Below the pieces are notes generated by a model. It did no database searches. It was not told where the DNA came from and saw only the letters and a program-made list of their open reading frames with translations. Source: Prevotella aff. ruminicola Tc2-24 (GTDB lineage: Bacteria > Bacteroidota > Bacteroidia > Bacteroidales > Bacteroidaceae). Taken from it: a stretch of DNA of 64,000 nucleotides. Shown here piece after piece: positions 46,931-56,772 of the stretch (the stretch's first letter is position 1; every line of letters begins with the position of its first letter). Where the stretch lies: positions 1-64,000 of the forward strand of contig NZ_FOIQ01000005.1 in NCBI RefSeq assembly GCF_900110895.1, in the 5' to 3' direction. Both the position numbers and the translations under genes were made by a program.

Positions 46931-47662
46931 TTAATCTTTCGCTTCCTGCAACTTCTTCAGAGCGTCAGCAGAAATCTTCGCATTAGCAAACAGTCCACTA
47001 TTCTGGCTGTCTTGCAAACGCTCCGAAATCGGACGAGATTCAGCCTCCTCGATCTCTTGTTCCCTCTGCAACTTAGCAGCCTCTTTCGCCTCCGCCTCTG
47101 CGGCCTCACGGTCACGAGCCTGCTGACTCTTCTTCTGAGCTCCTGCTTTTTTGGGAGCCAGATAGAGAAACATTTTCTTTCCCTCGAGTGATGGCATCGA
47201 CTCAACCTTTCCACACTCCTCCAGATCGTTAGCAAAACGAAGGAGCAACACCTCACCCTGCTCTTTAAACAGGATAGAACGTCCACGAAAGAACACATAA
47301 GCTCTTACCTTATTGCCCTCCTCCAGGAACTCCTTGGCATGCTTGAGTTTGAACTGATAGTCATGCTCATCGGTCTGAGGTCCAAAACGAATCTCCTTTA
47401 CCTCAACCTTCACCTGCTTCGCCTTCATTTCTTTTTGGCGCTTTTTCTGTTGGTAGAGGAACTTAGAATAGTCGATGAGACGACATACTGGCGGATTTGC
47501 GTTTGGCGAAATCTCCACAAGATCAACGCCTTGCTCACGGGCCATGTTCAATGCATCACGAGTAGAAACGACAGACGAGCCATCATCTCCCACGATGCGA
47601 ACTTCACGTACTCGAATCTGTTCATTGACACGGTACTGGTTCTTTAATTTGTCATTCTTCAT
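46931..47662 (-). CDS. infC: Translation initiation factor IF-3
   Basis: 243 aa. N domain ([39 protein letters not shown]), basic linker ([14 protein letters not shown]) and C domain ([18 protein letters not shown]) are all present. From about residue 178 there is a charged 65-residue tail (Ala/Glu/Lys/Gln-rich) absent from E. coli IF-3 (180 aa). It starts with ATG rather than the AUU used in E. coli, so the E. coli start-codon autoregulation would not apply. A TAATTTTG -7 element lies at 47686-47693 (minus). Confidence 0.97.
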   Translation of the reverse strand: MKNDKLKNQYRVNEQIRVREVRIVGDDGSSVVSTRDALNMAREQGVDLVEISPNANPPVCRLIDYSKFLYQQKKRQKEMKAKQVKVEVKEIRFGPQTDEHDYQFKLKHAKEFLEEGNKVRAYVFFRGRSILFKEQGEVLLLRFANDLEECGKVESMPSLEGKKMFLYLAPKKAGAQKKSQQARDREAAEAEAKEAAKLQREQEIEEAESRPISERLQDSQNSGLFANAKISADALKKLQEAKD

Positions 47663-47702
47663 CCACTATTTTTTAAAATCGGCTGCAAAATTACGATAAA
47701 TA

Positions 47703-47733
47703 AATGAAGAAATGAAATAATGAAGAAATGAAA
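47703..47733. repeat. 15-nt direct repeat upstream of infC
   Basis: Two copies of AATGAAGAAATGAAA (47703-47717 and 47719-47733) in the 170-nt gap between thrS and infC, just upstream of the infC -7 element where a -33 box would be expected. Confidence 0.7.
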
Positions 47734-47831
47734 CAATCTTTAAACCATAATATTTATATTTATTTAACATATGGTACCTCGATTTACATCTCACATATCC
47801 ATTATTTCATAACTTCATTCTATCACTGTTA

Positions 47832-49775
47832 TCAAAAATCTTTCGTCATTTCTGCGACGCGGGTATTCACTTCATCGATAAACTCTTGGATGGTCTTCAC
47901 ACTTTGTTCTCCACCTCCTTGAGGACGAACGGCGACAGTACCATCTTGCTGTTCCTTCTCACCTACGATCACCATATAGGGGATACGCTTAAGTTCATTA
48001 TCGCGGATTTTACGACCTAGTTTTTCATTACGTAGGTCAATTGTAGCACGTACTCCACCCATATCAAACTTCTTAGCGACCTCCTGAGCATAGTCATTAT
48101 ACTTCTCAGACAGAGGAAGAATTGCGACCTGGTCGGGGGTGAGCCATAAGGGGAAGTGTCCACTGGTATGTTCAATGAGCACAGCACAGAAGCGTTCCAT
48201 CGATCCAAATGGCGCACGATGAATCATCACAGGAGTCTTCTTCTGGTTATCCTCATCCGTATATTCGAGGTTAAAACGCTTCGGCAAGTTATAGTCCACT
48301 TGAATAGTGCCCAACTGCCAACGGCGGCCGATAGCATCCTTAATCATGAAGTCGAGTTTTGGACCATAGAAAGCGGCCTCACCGTATTCCACCTTTGCAG
48401 GTAATCCCTTCTCCTCACATGCCTCAACAATGGCCTTCTCCGCCAGAGCCCAATCCTCGTCTGTTCCCACGTACTTCTCATGATCGTTAGGATCACGAAG
48501 TGAAATCTGCGCTTCAAAGTTAAAACCAAATGCCGTCAGCACAATTCCGATAATATCCATCACATTCAGGAATTCCTGTTTTACTTGGTCAGGACGACAG
48601 AAAAGATGGGCATCGTCTTGTGTAAACGAACGTACACGAGTCAAACCGTGAAGCTCACCGCTCTGCTCATAACGATAGACGGTTCCGAACTCTGCGATAC
48701 GCAATGGCAGATCACGGTATGAACGAGGTTTCCAAGCAAAGATCTCACAGTGGTGAGGACAATTCATCGGCTTAAGCATGTACTCCTCATCTTCTTCTGG
48801 AGTATGGATTGGCTGGAAAGAATCCTTGCCATAGTGAGCATAGTGACCAGAAGTCACATAAAGATTCTTTGAACCGATATGCGGTGTTATCACCTCCTGA
48901 TAACCAAAACGCTTTTGAACCTTACGCAGGTGATCCTGCAGGCGCAGGCGAAGCTCCGTACCTTTCGGAAGCCAAATGGGCAAGCCCTTTCCGACCTTAT
49001 CAGAGAACATAAAGAGCTCCATCTCCTTACCAATCTTACGATGATCACGTTTCTTAGCTTCCTCAAGCATCACCAGATACTCGTCAAGCATTTTCTTCTT
49101 TGGGAAGGAAACGCCATACAGACGCTGCATCTGCTCACGAGTCGCATCACCACGCCAGAAAGCGCCAGCAACAGATGTCAGTTTTACAGCTTTAATCTCA
49201 CCAGTGTCAACAAGATGTGGGCCACGACAGAGATCTGTAAAATTACCCTGCGTATAAGTTGTGATTGAGCCGTCTTCTAGGTCCTGCTCAATGTGCTCGC
49301 ACTTATAAGTCTGTCCACCAGCAGAAAACTCCTTCAAAGCATCAGCTTTCGACACCTCACGACGAACCACCGGCTCTTTCTTCGCCGCCAACTCTTTCAT
49401 CTTTGCCTCAATCTTGGGAAAATCGCTCTCCTTGATACTCTCACCGTCCTTCAACAGTACATCATAGAAGAAACCATTCTCGACAGCAGGTCCAAAACCG
49501 AACTGAATACCAGGATACAACTCCTGTAAGGCTTCAGCCAACAGATGCGCAGAAGTGTGCCAAAATGTGTGCTTACCCTGCTCGTCTTCCCATTTGTAGA
49601 GTTCTATCGTCGCGTCCTCTTGAATAGGACGGTTCAGCTCTACAGTTTCACCATTCACGCCACAGGCCAATACGCTGCGTGCAAGAGCCGGCGAAATGCT
49701 CTCTGCAATTTGATAACCAGTCACGCCCTGTTCATACGAGCGAACAGATCCGTCTGGGAATGTAATGTTGATCAT
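47832..49775 (-). CDS. thrS: Threonyl-tRNA synthetase
   Basis: 647 aa class II synthetase. TGS domain ([19 protein letters not shown]), editing domain with [11 protein letters not shown] and the zinc-binding [17 protein letters not shown], catalytic core with [10 protein letters not shown] and the [16 protein letters not shown] motif 2, and anticodon domain ([14 protein letters not shown]). A complete promoter lies upstream. Standard neighbour of infC-rpmI-rplT. Confidence 0.98.
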   Translation of the reverse strand: MINITFPDGSVRSYEQGVTGYQIAESISPALARSVLACGVNGETVELNRPIQEDATIELYKWEDEQGKHTFWHTSAHLLAEALQELYPGIQFGFGPAVENGFFYDVLLKDGESIKESDFPKIEAKMKELAAKKEPVVRREVSKADALKEFSAGGQTYKCEHIEQDLEDGSITTYTQGNFTDLCRGPHLVDTGEIKAVKLTSVAGAFWRGDATREQMQRLYGVSFPKKKMLDEYLVMLEEAKKRDHRKIGKEMELFMFSDKVGKGLPIWLPKGTELRLRLQDHLRKVQKRFGYQEVITPHIGSKNLYVTSGHYAHYGKDSFQPIHTPEEDEEYMLKPMNCPHHCEIFAWKPRSYRDLPLRIAEFGTVYRYEQSGELHGLTRVRSFTQDDAHLFCRPDQVKQEFLNVMDIIGIVLTAFGFNFEAQISLRDPNDHEKYVGTDEDWALAEKAIVEACEEKGLPAKVEYGEAAFYGPKLDFMIKDAIGRRWQLGTIQVDYNLPKRFNLEYTDEDNQKKTPVMIHRAPFGSMERFCAVLIEHTSGHFPLWLTPDQVAILPLSEKYNDYAQEVAKKFDMGGVRATIDLRNEKLGRKIRDNELKRIPYMVIVGEKEQQDGTVAVRPQGGGEQSVKTIQEFIDEVNTRVAEMTKDF

Positions 49776-49809
49776 ATCTACAATATATGTTTGAATTTAA
49801 AAGTGCCTG

Positions 49810-49841
49810 CAAAGGTACATACTTTCTCTGAAACGACCAAA
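49810..49841 (-). promoter_or_regulatory. thrS promoter
   Basis: On the minus strand, TTTG (49838-49841), a 20-nt spacer and TACCTTTG (49810-49817). The start codon is about 35 nt downstream. No T-box-like leader fits in this distance. Confidence 0.8.
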
Positions 49842-49908
49842 TATCCAGTCCAAAAAACAAGCATGGGTTATAGTTGATATCATTTAGACATCCAACTTAT
49901 TCACATTT

Positions 49909-51948
49909 TTACTTATCTCGATACTTCTTTATAACACTATAAGCAGTATAGAGCCCCAACTCACCAGCCTTACTAAGATCCTCTACACCTTCAGCAATCT
50001 TCTTAACATACACTCGTGCCAATCCTCTGTTATAATAGGCCTCTGCAAGATGATCCTCCAATTCCAATGCACGAGTATAATCATCGATGGCACGATGATA
50101 ATCACCACGTAAGGCATAAAGATTGCCTCTATTATAATACAGGAAAGCATTTTCAGGAGTCAACAGAATAGCATCTGAAAGATCACCGAGCACGTTGGCC
50201 GATTGGAGATCGGTATTGGTCCCCTGAGAGGCATTAAACTCATTGATTTTTGCCTGACAAACAGCCCGTTGCCAGTAAGCCAACGACGAAGTGGAGTCAA
50301 TTTGAAGACATATACTCAAATCATCGATTGCATTATCGAAGTTCTGAATGGTGCAATAAGCTACCGCGCGGAGGAGCAGAAGCGGTCCAATCATGGCTGT
50401 AGTTTTTGTATCAGCGATAGCAGTACTAAGAGAATCTATATAAACAAAGGTTTGTTTCATACGCTCCTCACTGAGATTTGTCTGGTCGCACGTCACATAG
50501 ACGGTTCGCGAATGTGACTGGCCATTAAACGCTTCGACGGTACTCTCATAGACTGTCTCTGACTTCACATCGTTCTGCGGACGTATAAAGGACAAGCCGA
50601 ACATCGGCTGCCAAGCGAGATCTGCTTTATGATTCTGTACACGACCACGATAGTCGCTCTTGTATTCATGCTCAACTTCCTGTTCATCAGCAACGACTAA
50701 CTGGTTATATTTTTCCAGGTCCTCATCACTACGTTTGCGCATCTGTTTCTTTGACAGACGAGGTTGTTTTCCATAACGTTTATCCATCTGTGCCTTGAGA
50801 ATCCGGAATTCATCGAGTTCTGCTTGTTTCGTGTTACTAAGATGACGATAACAAGAGGCACGATGCTGAAGACCAAACCAGAAATTGGGATATTCCTCAA
50901 TGACCTTCGAATAATCCCGAATAGCGGCACGGAAGTTTCCCGTCTGTTCTAACAGGAGTGCGCGATTAAAAAGAGCCATCAAGTTATCAGGCTCAAGTTT
51001 TAACACAAAGTCGAAATCCTCAATACCGCGATTGTCATCACCAACTTGCGCACGAAGAAGCCCACGATTATAGTGACCAAGGAAATTGTTAGGATCAAGA
51101 TCGAGGGCAGTATCATAGTCGGCCATCGCTCCACGAAGATTGTTCTGGTTATATCGCGCCATAGCCCGATTGATATAATTTCCAGAATGTTTGGGTATTA
51201 GATGAATACTTTTATTAAGAAATTCCTCGCCCTCTTTCCATTTCTGCCTGGCAAGACTGATGACAGCTCGTTCAGCCCAGATACTACCATCGTAGGGATC
51301 AAGTTCTAGACTCTTGTCCAAAGATCGGATGGCCTTCGTCGTGTCTTTCAAAAGCAGGAACACTTCTGCCTGCATCGAATAGGCTCTGGCATATTTTGAC
51401 CAATGAGTGATCATCGTGTCAATCTGTGCCAACGCGCGGTCATATTCTTTATTCTGAATCAAACAAAGAACGCGGTTATGCCACAGGGCCTGATTCTCTG
51501 GGTCATAGCGCAAAGCACGATCATAGTCAGTTACAGCCTCGGCATATTTCTTCTGATTAATACGACAAAGTCCTCGAAGTTCCCAAGCACTGACCACATA
51601 GGGATTACGTTCTATCGCTTCTGTACAATCGCTCTCTGCCCCACGGAAGTCATCAAGATAAAACTTGGCAACCCCTCGGAAAAACCATGGTTCATAGAGC
51701 CAAGGTTTCTGACTGATTGCCTGATTAAAATATTGGATAGAAAGCACATAATCCTCATAATAAAGGGCCGATCGACCTATCATAACAAGCCGATCGGTAT
51801 TAAACTGGGCTAGAGAATATGAAGGAAACAGAAGAAGCAACAAAAAAAGAACAGAATAGAATCTTCTAAGCATCCATCTGAAGCAGAAGAATCTATTATG
51901 GTCTCCTGCCACGAGACGGCCGTATTCTATGTTTTTTTCTTTGCTCAC
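49909..51948 (-). CDS. Tetratricopeptide-repeat protein
   Basis: 679 aa. A hydrophobic export segment ([19 protein letters not shown]) is followed by at least ten TPR units (e.g. [56 protein letters not shown]) to about residue 380. A charged non-repeat section and two or three further TPRs lie near the C-terminus. Probably a periplasmic or membrane-anchored scaffold. The GTG start overlaps the def stop by 4 nt (GTGA); an ATG at 51873, right before the export segment, is an alternative that gives a more usual signal peptide. Confidence 0.85.
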   Translation of the reverse strand: MSKEKNIEYGRLVAGDHNRFFCFRWMLRRFYSVLFLLLLLFPSYSLAQFNTDRLVMIGRSALYYEDYVLSIQYFNQAISQKPWLYEPWFFRGVAKFYLDDFRGAESDCTEAIERNPYVVSAWELRGLCRINQKKYAEAVTDYDRALRYDPENQALWHNRVLCLIQNKEYDRALAQIDTMITHWSKYARAYSMQAEVFLLLKDTTKAIRSLDKSLELDPYDGSIWAERAVISLARQKWKEGEEFLNKSIHLIPKHSGNYINRAMARYNQNNLRGAMADYDTALDLDPNNFLGHYNRGLLRAQVGDDNRGIEDFDFVLKLEPDNLMALFNRALLLEQTGNFRAAIRDYSKVIEEYPNFWFGLQHRASCYRHLSNTKQAELDEFRILKAQMDKRYGKQPRLSKKQMRKRSDEDLEKYNQLVVADEQEVEHEYKSDYRGRVQNHKADLAWQPMFGLSFIRPQNDVKSETVYESTVEAFNGQSHSRTVYVTCDQTNLSEERMKQTFVYIDSLSTAIADTKTTAMIGPLLLLRAVAYCTIQNFDNAIDDLSICLQIDSTSSLAYWQRAVCQAKINEFNASQGTNTDLQSANVLGDLSDAILLTPENAFLYYNRGNLYALRGDYHRAIDDYTRALELEDHLAEAYYNRGLARVYVKKIAEGVEDLSKAGELGLYTAYSVIKKYRDK

Positions 51949-52505
51949 CGCCTCACTGGTTTCGTCTTGTATCCACAGCGATAGCGCCCCTGAACAAGGG
52001 CACGAAGTTTGCTTTGTATCAGTTGTTTACGAAGAGGAGAAATACGATCAATAAACATCTTCCCATCGAGGTGATCAAACTCATGTTGCATCACACGAGC
52101 CAGATAGCCATCAACCCACTCATCATGATGTTGAAAGTTCTCATCATCCCATTCAACGTGAATTCGTGTAGGACGCGTCACTTTCTCGTGGATAGCAGGT
52201 AGTGAAAGGCATCCCTCCTCCATGCTATCAGTATTCTCTTCATCATATTCAATGATATGTGGGTTGATAAACACTTTACGGAAATCCTTATACTCTGGCA
52301 GATCTTCGGAGATCACATCAAGATCGATCACCGATAAACGGATAGCCTTTCCAATCTGTGGAGCTGCTAATCCTATTCCCTCCGACTCAGCCAGCGTCTC
52401 CCACATATCAACAATTAATTCTTTCAACTGAGGGTAGTCTGGAGTGATATCTTCAGCCACCTTGCGAAGTACAGGCTGACCGTAAATATATATAGGTAAA
52501 ATCAT
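51945..52505 (-). CDS. def: Peptide deformylase
   Basis: 186 aa. Removes the formyl group from N-terminal Met. Three motifs intact: [18 protein letters not shown] (metal Cys) and QHEFDHLDG (HExxH-type). Within ruvX-def-TPR order. Confidence 0.97.
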   Translation of the reverse strand: MILPIYIYGQPVLRKVAEDITPDYPQLKELIVDMWETLAESEGIGLAAPQIGKAIRLSVIDLDVISEDLPEYKDFRKVFINPHIIEYDEENTDSMEEGCLSLPAIHEKVTRPTRIHVEWDDENFQHHDEWVDGYLARVMQHEFDHLDGKMFIDRISPLRKQLIQSKLRALVQGRYRCGYKTKPVRR

Positions 52506-52552
52506 AAATATGCGACTATAGACCTTAAATAAATAAGAAATAACAAACGATA

Positions 52553-52966
52553 TTATTGTCGACTACGAAGATAATCCTCCAAGATAATGGTAGCTGATAT
52601 CTCATCAACAAGAGACTTATCCCGACGGGCTTTCTTTTTAAGACCTCCATCAAGCATTGCCTGATGGGCAAGAACAGAGGTAAAACGCTCATCGTAATAC
52701 TCAATAGGAACCTCAGGAACAGCTTTACGCCAACGGTTGACGAACTGTTCTACACGCGCCATATTCTCACTGGGCTGACCATTGGGCTGCCGAGGTTCAC
52801 CAATAACAATACGCTCCACCTGTTCCCTGAGCATATAGGCTTTCAGCCACTCAAACAACTCCGATGTAGAAACAGTCGCCAATCCTCCGGCAATAATCTG
52901 CAGAGGATCGGTGACTGCTAATCCGGTACGTTTCCGACCGTAATCGATAGCTAATATTCGCGCCAA
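52553..52966 (-). CDS. ruvX: Putative pre-16S rRNA nuclease / Holliday junction resolvase-like (RuvX/YqgF)
   Basis: 137 aa RNase H-fold protein: [14 protein letters not shown] (first Asp), [25 protein letters not shown] and DEISATIIL. The family is best supported as processing the 5' end of 16S rRNA; the resolvase role is older and less certain. It starts 3 nt after the SPOR-gene stop. Confidence 0.95.
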   Translation of the reverse strand: MARILAIDYGRKRTGLAVTDPLQIIAGGLATVSTSELFEWLKAYMLREQVERIVIGEPRQPNGQPSENMARVEQFVNRWRKAVPEVPIEYYDERFTSVLAHQAMLDGGLKKKARRDKSLVDEISATIILEDYLRSRQ

Positions 52967-52969
52967 TGT

Positions 52970-53461
52970 CTATTGGGCGTTATAAAGCAACCATGCATCG
53001 GGATATGTAGAACGGAGCTGGTCGCGGCTTGCGACTGCATCACCTTTACTTGCATAGGTGGTCGCCACCACGCGATACATGTTACGGTCATTATTCTTCA
53101 CAATCTGAGCGTTATAACCAGCATCCTTGAGGCGCTGTTGGAGTCCTTCTGCATTTGAAAGCAATCCGAAAGAGCCTACAACCACACTATATGCGCTCAA
53201 GCCCTGGCCGCTTACAAGAGAGACGCTTTCCTGGCGTACGGACACGTTATCGAGGTTATCTACAACACGAGTTTCCGTAGCGGGCTTAGCCTCCACTGGA
53301 GCAACGACAGCCTCACCTGTCTGAGGAGCGATCTGCTGAGTTGCAGTGTCATACTGTTTTGCCTTCTCATATGCCTTCTTATAGGCACTCTCACTAGACT
53401 TACAACTTGTAAAAGCCATTGCTGCGCATAAACCTACGCACAAAAGGGTGTACTTCTTCAT
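52970..53461 (-). CDS. SPOR-domain lipoprotein
   Basis: 163 aa. Signal peptide and lipobox (AFTSCK), a linker, and a C-terminal SPOR domain (YSVVVGSFGLLSNAEGLQQRL ... YRVVATTYASKGDAVASRDQL). SPOR domains bind denuded septal peptidoglycan, so a role at division is likely. The 53461 ATG starts the signal peptide; the longer frame to 53524 adds residues unlike a signal. First gene of SPOR-ruvX-def-TPR. Confidence 0.88.
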   Translation of the reverse strand: MKKYTLLCVGLCAAMAFTSCKSSESAYKKAYEKAKQYDTATQQIAPQTGEAVVAPVEAKPATETRVVDNLDNVSVRQESVSLVSGQGLSAYSVVVGSFGLLSNAEGLQQRLKDAGYNAQIVKNNDRNMYRVVATTYASKGDAVASRDQLRSTYPDAWLLYNAQ

Positions 53462-53677
53462 TGTTTTTGTATTTAATAAATGGTGATTAAGTTCTATATT
53501 TGCTGCGAAATTACAAAATATCAAGCAAACGCATGCGAAAAAGGCACATAAAGTTTGTTAAATCAAGGAAATCCCAACTTTTTTACAAAATTTTTGAGTG
53601 TTTTTTGCATTACATATGGAATTCTTTTGTATATTTGCATATAGAAATCATGTTTGACGATTAAAAAAGAGAAGATT

Positions 53678-53890
53678 ATGAAAAGTTTAGGTTACCTTGG
53701 CGCATTCCTTGGTGGTGCTATTGCCGGCGCTGCTTTGGGCATCTTGGTCGCGCCTGAAAAAGGCCAGGACACACGTGTAAAAATTACTGATGCAGTAGAA
53801 GATTTCCTGAAGAAGCATAACATCAAACTCAGCCGTAAGGAAGTAGGTGACTTGATTGACGATATTCAAGACGCTGCAGAAGAAGAATAA
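53678..53890 (+). CDS. YtxH-domain small membrane protein
   Basis: 70 aa: one glycine-rich membrane helix (LGAFLGGAIAGAALGILVAP) followed by APEKGQDTR and an amphipathic helix, the YtxH pattern. Upstream TATATTTG (53630-53637) with a TTTG at 53604-53607 gives a promoter with a slightly long spacer (22 nt). The 16-nt gap to the next gene suggests an operon with the holin-like and 88-aa genes. YtxH proteins are stress-linked in Firmicutes; function here unknown. Confidence 0.85.
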   Translation: MKSLGYLGAFLGGAIAGAALGILVAPEKGQDTRVKITDAVEDFLKKHNIKLSRKEVGDLIDDIQDAAEEE

Positions 53891-53906
53891 AGCCAGATAA
53901 AGCCAG

Positions 53907-54257
53907 ATGCTCTCCAGCGATAAGAATGTTGAGTCGATAGCCCAACTGATTGAAGTGCTGAAACATTACCTCGGACTTCAAACCGAATATGTGAAGCTCG
54001 ATGTGATTGACAAGGTGGTTCGTCTATTGACGGTTGCCGCTTTAGCGATTGTATTCTTTTTAATCATCGTGGCTGTTTTGATGTACTTTTCTTTTGCCTT
54101 GGTTTCCTGGATATCGACATCCATCGGCATGGCGAAGGCTTTCCTTATCGTGGGAGGACTGCATCTGCTACTCTTGATACTCTTTCTGGTCTTCCGTAAA
54201 TCATGGATAGAGAAACCGCTAGTGCGATTCCTCGCAGGACTTCTAATTAGTAAATAG
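53907..54257 (+). CDS. Phage-holin-superfamily (Actinobacteriophage holin III type) membrane protein
   Basis: 116 aa with two membrane helices (about 43-70 and 78-100) and an amphipathic N-terminus, matching the pattern of PF07332-type proteins that are chromosomal envelope proteins rather than lysis genes. No phage genes are near. Middle gene of the trio. Confidence 0.75.
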   Translation: MLSSDKNVESIAQLIEVLKHYLGLQTEYVKLDVIDKVVRLLTVAALAIVFFLIIVAVLMYFSFALVSWISTSIGMAKAFLIVGGLHLLLLILFLVFRKSWIEKPLVRFLAGLLISK

Positions 54258-54283
54258 GTATATACATTGATATATTCACATTT

Positions 54284-54550
54284 ATGCTCCCTGTCAAAAA
54301 AACATCCGTCAACTACCGTACTCTCGATGAGATCCGCCTACGTAAGGAGGAGATCGCCGAGGAGTTGGAGCGTGACAACAGCCAATTCACGACTTTATGG
54401 AATCGGACGTTCATCAAACGCGAGGGTAATACCAAAGGGGAATATGTTGCAGGACTGATTACTAATAGCATTACAGCCATTGACGCGTTCCTGTTGATTC
54501 GGAAACTAATGAAAGGTTATGGAGGACTTTTCAGGAGGAAGAAACACTAA
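54284..54550 (+). CDS. Conserved small protein, third gene of the YtxH/holin-like trio
   Basis: 88 aa: a charged N-terminal helix (LDEIRLRKEEIAEELERDN) and a C-terminal hydrophobic helix (ITNSITAIDAFLLIRKLM) ending in a basic tail. No family recognised. Its 26-nt distance to the holin-like gene and shared direction argue for one operon, perhaps a small envelope-stress module. Confidence 0.7.
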   Translation: MLPVKKTSVNYRTLDEIRLRKEEIAEELERDNSQFTTLWNRTFIKREGNTKGEYVAGLITNSITAIDAFLLIRKLMKGYGGLFRRKKH

Positions 54551-54558
54551 TTATGAAA

Positions 54559-54575
54559 TGGGGCTCTTTGCCCCA
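54559..54575 (+). terminator. Possible weak terminator after the YtxH trio
   Basis: A short TGGGGC-TCTTT-GCCCCA hairpin directly after the 88-aa gene; no T-run follows, so intrinsic termination is uncertain. Confidence 0.4.
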
Positions 54576-54802
54576 AATAGACTAAATTTACCATCTACAT
54601 TCACATCCACGCTCTGCACCTCATGATTTGGCATCATAGAGGTGCATTGTTGCTGTCACATGACTAAAGTCACGTTTCTGCCAAAAAGGAATCACAACCA
54701 CTCTGACAATGAAGAGCATTTCCAAGCACATACGATTGGGCACTCTTAGCAACAGCCAAAAGGCCTATTGTCAGACACTGTAATAACATATTCTTTCAAA
54801 AT
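54576..54802. other. Intergenic stretch with a strong hairpin
   Basis: No ORF of note. A 13-bp stem with one bulged A (54615-54627 with 54633-54646) and a 5-nt loop lies here, and a smaller TGACT-AA-AGTCA inverted repeat at 54661-54672. No recognisable promoter drives them. Confidence 0.5.
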
Positions 54803-54826
54803 AAAAAAGGGTCACCGCTGTGACCC
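54803..54826 (-). terminator. Terminator of the candidate small RNA
   Basis: GGGTCAC-loop-GTGACCC stem (54809-54826) followed on the minus strand by six T residues (54803-54808). It could also stop read-through from the MBL gene, which ends at 54973. Confidence 0.75.
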
Positions 54827-54864
54827 AAAACCTTGTTAACCTTAAATCTAATACTATGAAAAAC
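54803..54864 (-). ncRNA. Candidate small RNA with own promoter and terminator
   Basis: On the minus strand the promoter at 54871-54901 should start a transcript near 54864. The RNA (about 60 nt) has an unstructured 5' half containing AGATTTAAGGTTAACAAGG, then a 7-bp GC-rich hairpin (54809-54815 with 54820-54826, loop 4) and six T residues. It cannot encode a sizeable protein and ends well before the next minus-strand gene, so it is a free-standing transcription unit. Known only from sequence logic here; identity not assigned. Confidence 0.5.
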
Positions 54865-54870
54865 ACGTTG

Positions 54871-54901
54871 CAAAGATACAAAGTCTTTCTGCATTTTGCA
54901 A
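54871..54901 (-). promoter_or_regulatory. Promoter of the candidate small RNA
   Basis: On the minus strand, TTG (54899-54901), a 20-nt spacer and TATCTTTG (54871-54878). It points away from the YtxH trio, with only the hairpin unit downstream. Confidence 0.65.
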
Positions 54902-54972
54902 GTATTTCACCAGGAAAATCGTCAAAATTAAGACTCCTTAACACAAATAACAGTCTTTAGACAAGTTCTCCG

Positions 54973-55734
54973 CTATATAAGGATCTCCTCACCATCATAT
55001 GCCAGTTCAATCCCTTGTGGTAACAAGCGATTCACGTCCTTATGGAGTCCGATGTCGTGACATACATGAATCAGAAGCGTTCGTTTCGCCCCTACCCTCC
55101 TGGCAAAGGAAACCGCGTCATCCACCAACTGATGAGAATGATGCGGCTTCACAAAACGGAGAGCATTGACAACAAGCACTTCTGTTCCTTCCAGATACTT
55201 CATCTCCGTTTCATTAATGGACTTCATGTCTGTGATATAAGTCAACGTCCCTATCTTATAACCCAATATAGGGAGTTCACCATGCATCACCTCAATCGGC
55301 ATAATTTCAAAATCACCAATCGATAAAGGTTGGTGAGCATGAATCTCATGAAGTCCAATAGCCGGAACACCAGGATAGCGATTCTCTGCAAAACAATACG
55401 GTAGCATCTCTAGCATAGCCTTCCGTGCGATAGGATCTGCATAGACATCTATTGCACCAAACTGGCAATAAGGGCGGATGTCGTCCATACCCCCCATATG
55501 ATCGTAATGAGAATGCGTAATCAGTATACCATCGATCCGACGGAACGGCTGAGACAATATCTGTTGACGAAAATCCGGCCCACAATCAATCAATAGCCTT
55601 GTTTGCTCCGTCTCAACAAGAACCGAGCAACGAGTCCGTTTATCATGAGGATCCTTACTCTGACAAACCTCACATTGGCAACCAATCACCGGCACGCCGC
55701 ACGAAGTCCCCGTTCCAAGGAATGTCAGTTTCAT
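54973..55734 (-). CDS. Metallo-beta-lactamase-fold hydrolase (PhnP-like)
   Basis: 253 aa. Starts MKLTFLGTGTSCGVPVIGC and has the dinuclear metal motif THSHYDHMGG, with further His in VMHGELPILG and LLIHVCHDI. The N-terminal Cys-rich part (GCQCEVCQSKDP) may bind zinc as in PhnP-type cyclic phosphodiesterases. Substrate unknown. It starts 9 nt after the murB stop. Confidence 0.88.
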   Translation of the reverse strand: MKLTFLGTGTSCGVPVIGCQCEVCQSKDPHDKRTRCSVLVETEQTRLLIDCGPDFRQQILSQPFRRIDGILITHSHYDHMGGMDDIRPYCQFGAIDVYADPIARKAMLEMLPYCFAENRYPGVPAIGLHEIHAHQPLSIGDFEIMPIEVMHGELPILGYKIGTLTYITDMKSINETEMKYLEGTEVLVVNALRFVKPHHSHQLVDDAVSFARRVGAKRTLLIHVCHDIGLHKDVNRLLPQGIELAYDGEEILI

Positions 55735-55743
55735 TAGATTAAC

Positions 55744-56772
55744 TTATATAATATTTACTTCAGGATAAATATCGACACCAAATCTCTCCTTAACATCTCG
55801 TCGAATTGCATCTGAGAGCGCCACGATCTCTGCACCTGTAGCTCCACCGCGATTCACAAGCACCAACGCCTGACGATCATGAACGCCAGCCCGTCCTAAC
55901 GATTTACCTTTCCATCCACACTGATCTATCATCCAGCCTGCAGGGATTTTTTCATGTTCATCGTCCACACGATAATGAGGCATCCCCTCATACAGGGCGG
56001 CCAAACGTTCATATTGCTCTCTGGAGACTACGGGGTTCATAAAGAAGCTACCAGCATTTCCCTCAATCTTCGGATCTGGCAGTTTTGCATTTCTGATCTC
56101 AATAATCGTATCACGTAGTTGTTGGGCAGAGGGAGACGTAATACCCTTCCGTTGCAGTTCTTGACGGATATTTCCATAATCCAGATGAGGCTGAAAGGTT
56201 CTCGACAAACCATAGCTCACACGAGTGATGAGGAACTTATTCTTCCAATCATGCTTGAAGCGACTCTGACGATAGCCATATTCACATACGTCATGATCTA
56301 ATATGCAAGTTTTTCCGGTTTCAATCTCTATCGCCCATACACAAAGGATAAGATCCTTCGCCTCAACACCGTATGCACCAATATTCTGCACAGCCGATGC
56401 TCCGACGTCACCAGGAATCAGAGAGAGGTTTTCCATCCCATAATAACCGGCCTCAATACTTGTAGCCACCATATCGTCCCAGACTTCACCGCTCCCACAA
56501 ACCATCCGGTCGCCAGTCTCGAAAGTATAGCCTTTAATACCCGAACGGACAACGATACCATCGAAATCGCGAGTAAGAAGCAAGTTACTGCCTTCTCCAA
56601 TAATTAAAAAGGGTAGAGTTGACTCACGCAGCATCTCAGCCACTTCCATCGCTTCATGGTCATTCTCAAACTCCACGAACCGACGACACTTGACATCAAT
56701 ACCGAATGTGTTATGCGTCCTCAGACTATAATCATCCCTAACTATCACGTCGTCATTTTCATTAACTGCCAC
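55744..56772 (-). CDS. murB: UDP-N-acetylenolpyruvoylglucosamine reductase
   Basis: 342 aa FAD enzyme making UDP-MurNAc for peptidoglycan. FAD-binding LIIGEGSNLLL, IPGDVGASAVQNIGAYG, catalytic Ser in GNAGSFFMNPVV and C-terminal AGWMIDQCGWKGKSLG are all present; the layout matches the E. coli-type MurB. Its start lies 28 nt inside the upstream DUF4348 gene, so the two are co-transcribed. Confidence 0.97.
   Translation of the reverse strand: MAVNENDDVIVRDDYSLRTHNTFGIDVKCRRFVEFENDHEAMEVAEMLRESTLPFLIIGEGSNLLLTRDFDGIVVRSGIKGYTFETGDRMVCGSGEVWDDMVATSIEAGYYGMENLSLIPGDVGASAVQNIGAYGVEAKDLILCVWAIEIETGKTCILDHDVCEYGYRQSRFKHDWKNKFLITRVSYGLSRTFQPHLDYGNIRQELQRKGITSPSAQQLRDTIIEIRNAKLPDPKIEGNAGSFFMNPVVSREQYERLAALYEGMPHYRVDDEHEKIPAGWMIDQCGWKGKSLGRAGVHDRQALVLVNRGGATGAEIVALSDAIRRDVKERFGVDIYPEVNII

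Noticed and set aside
49776..49810. T-box leader for thrS
   Set aside because: The mapped promoter leaves about 35 nt of leader, far too short for a T-box.
53907..54257. Prophage remnant, suggested by the holin-type protein
   Set aside because: No other phage genes, att repeats or composition change nearby; this family is common as a chromosomal gene beside ytxH.
54856..54960. 34-codon plus-strand ORF (starts MKNTLQRYKV) over the small-RNA promoter
   Set aside because: No promoter in this direction, and the same bases form a good minus-strand promoter; peptide resembles nothing known.
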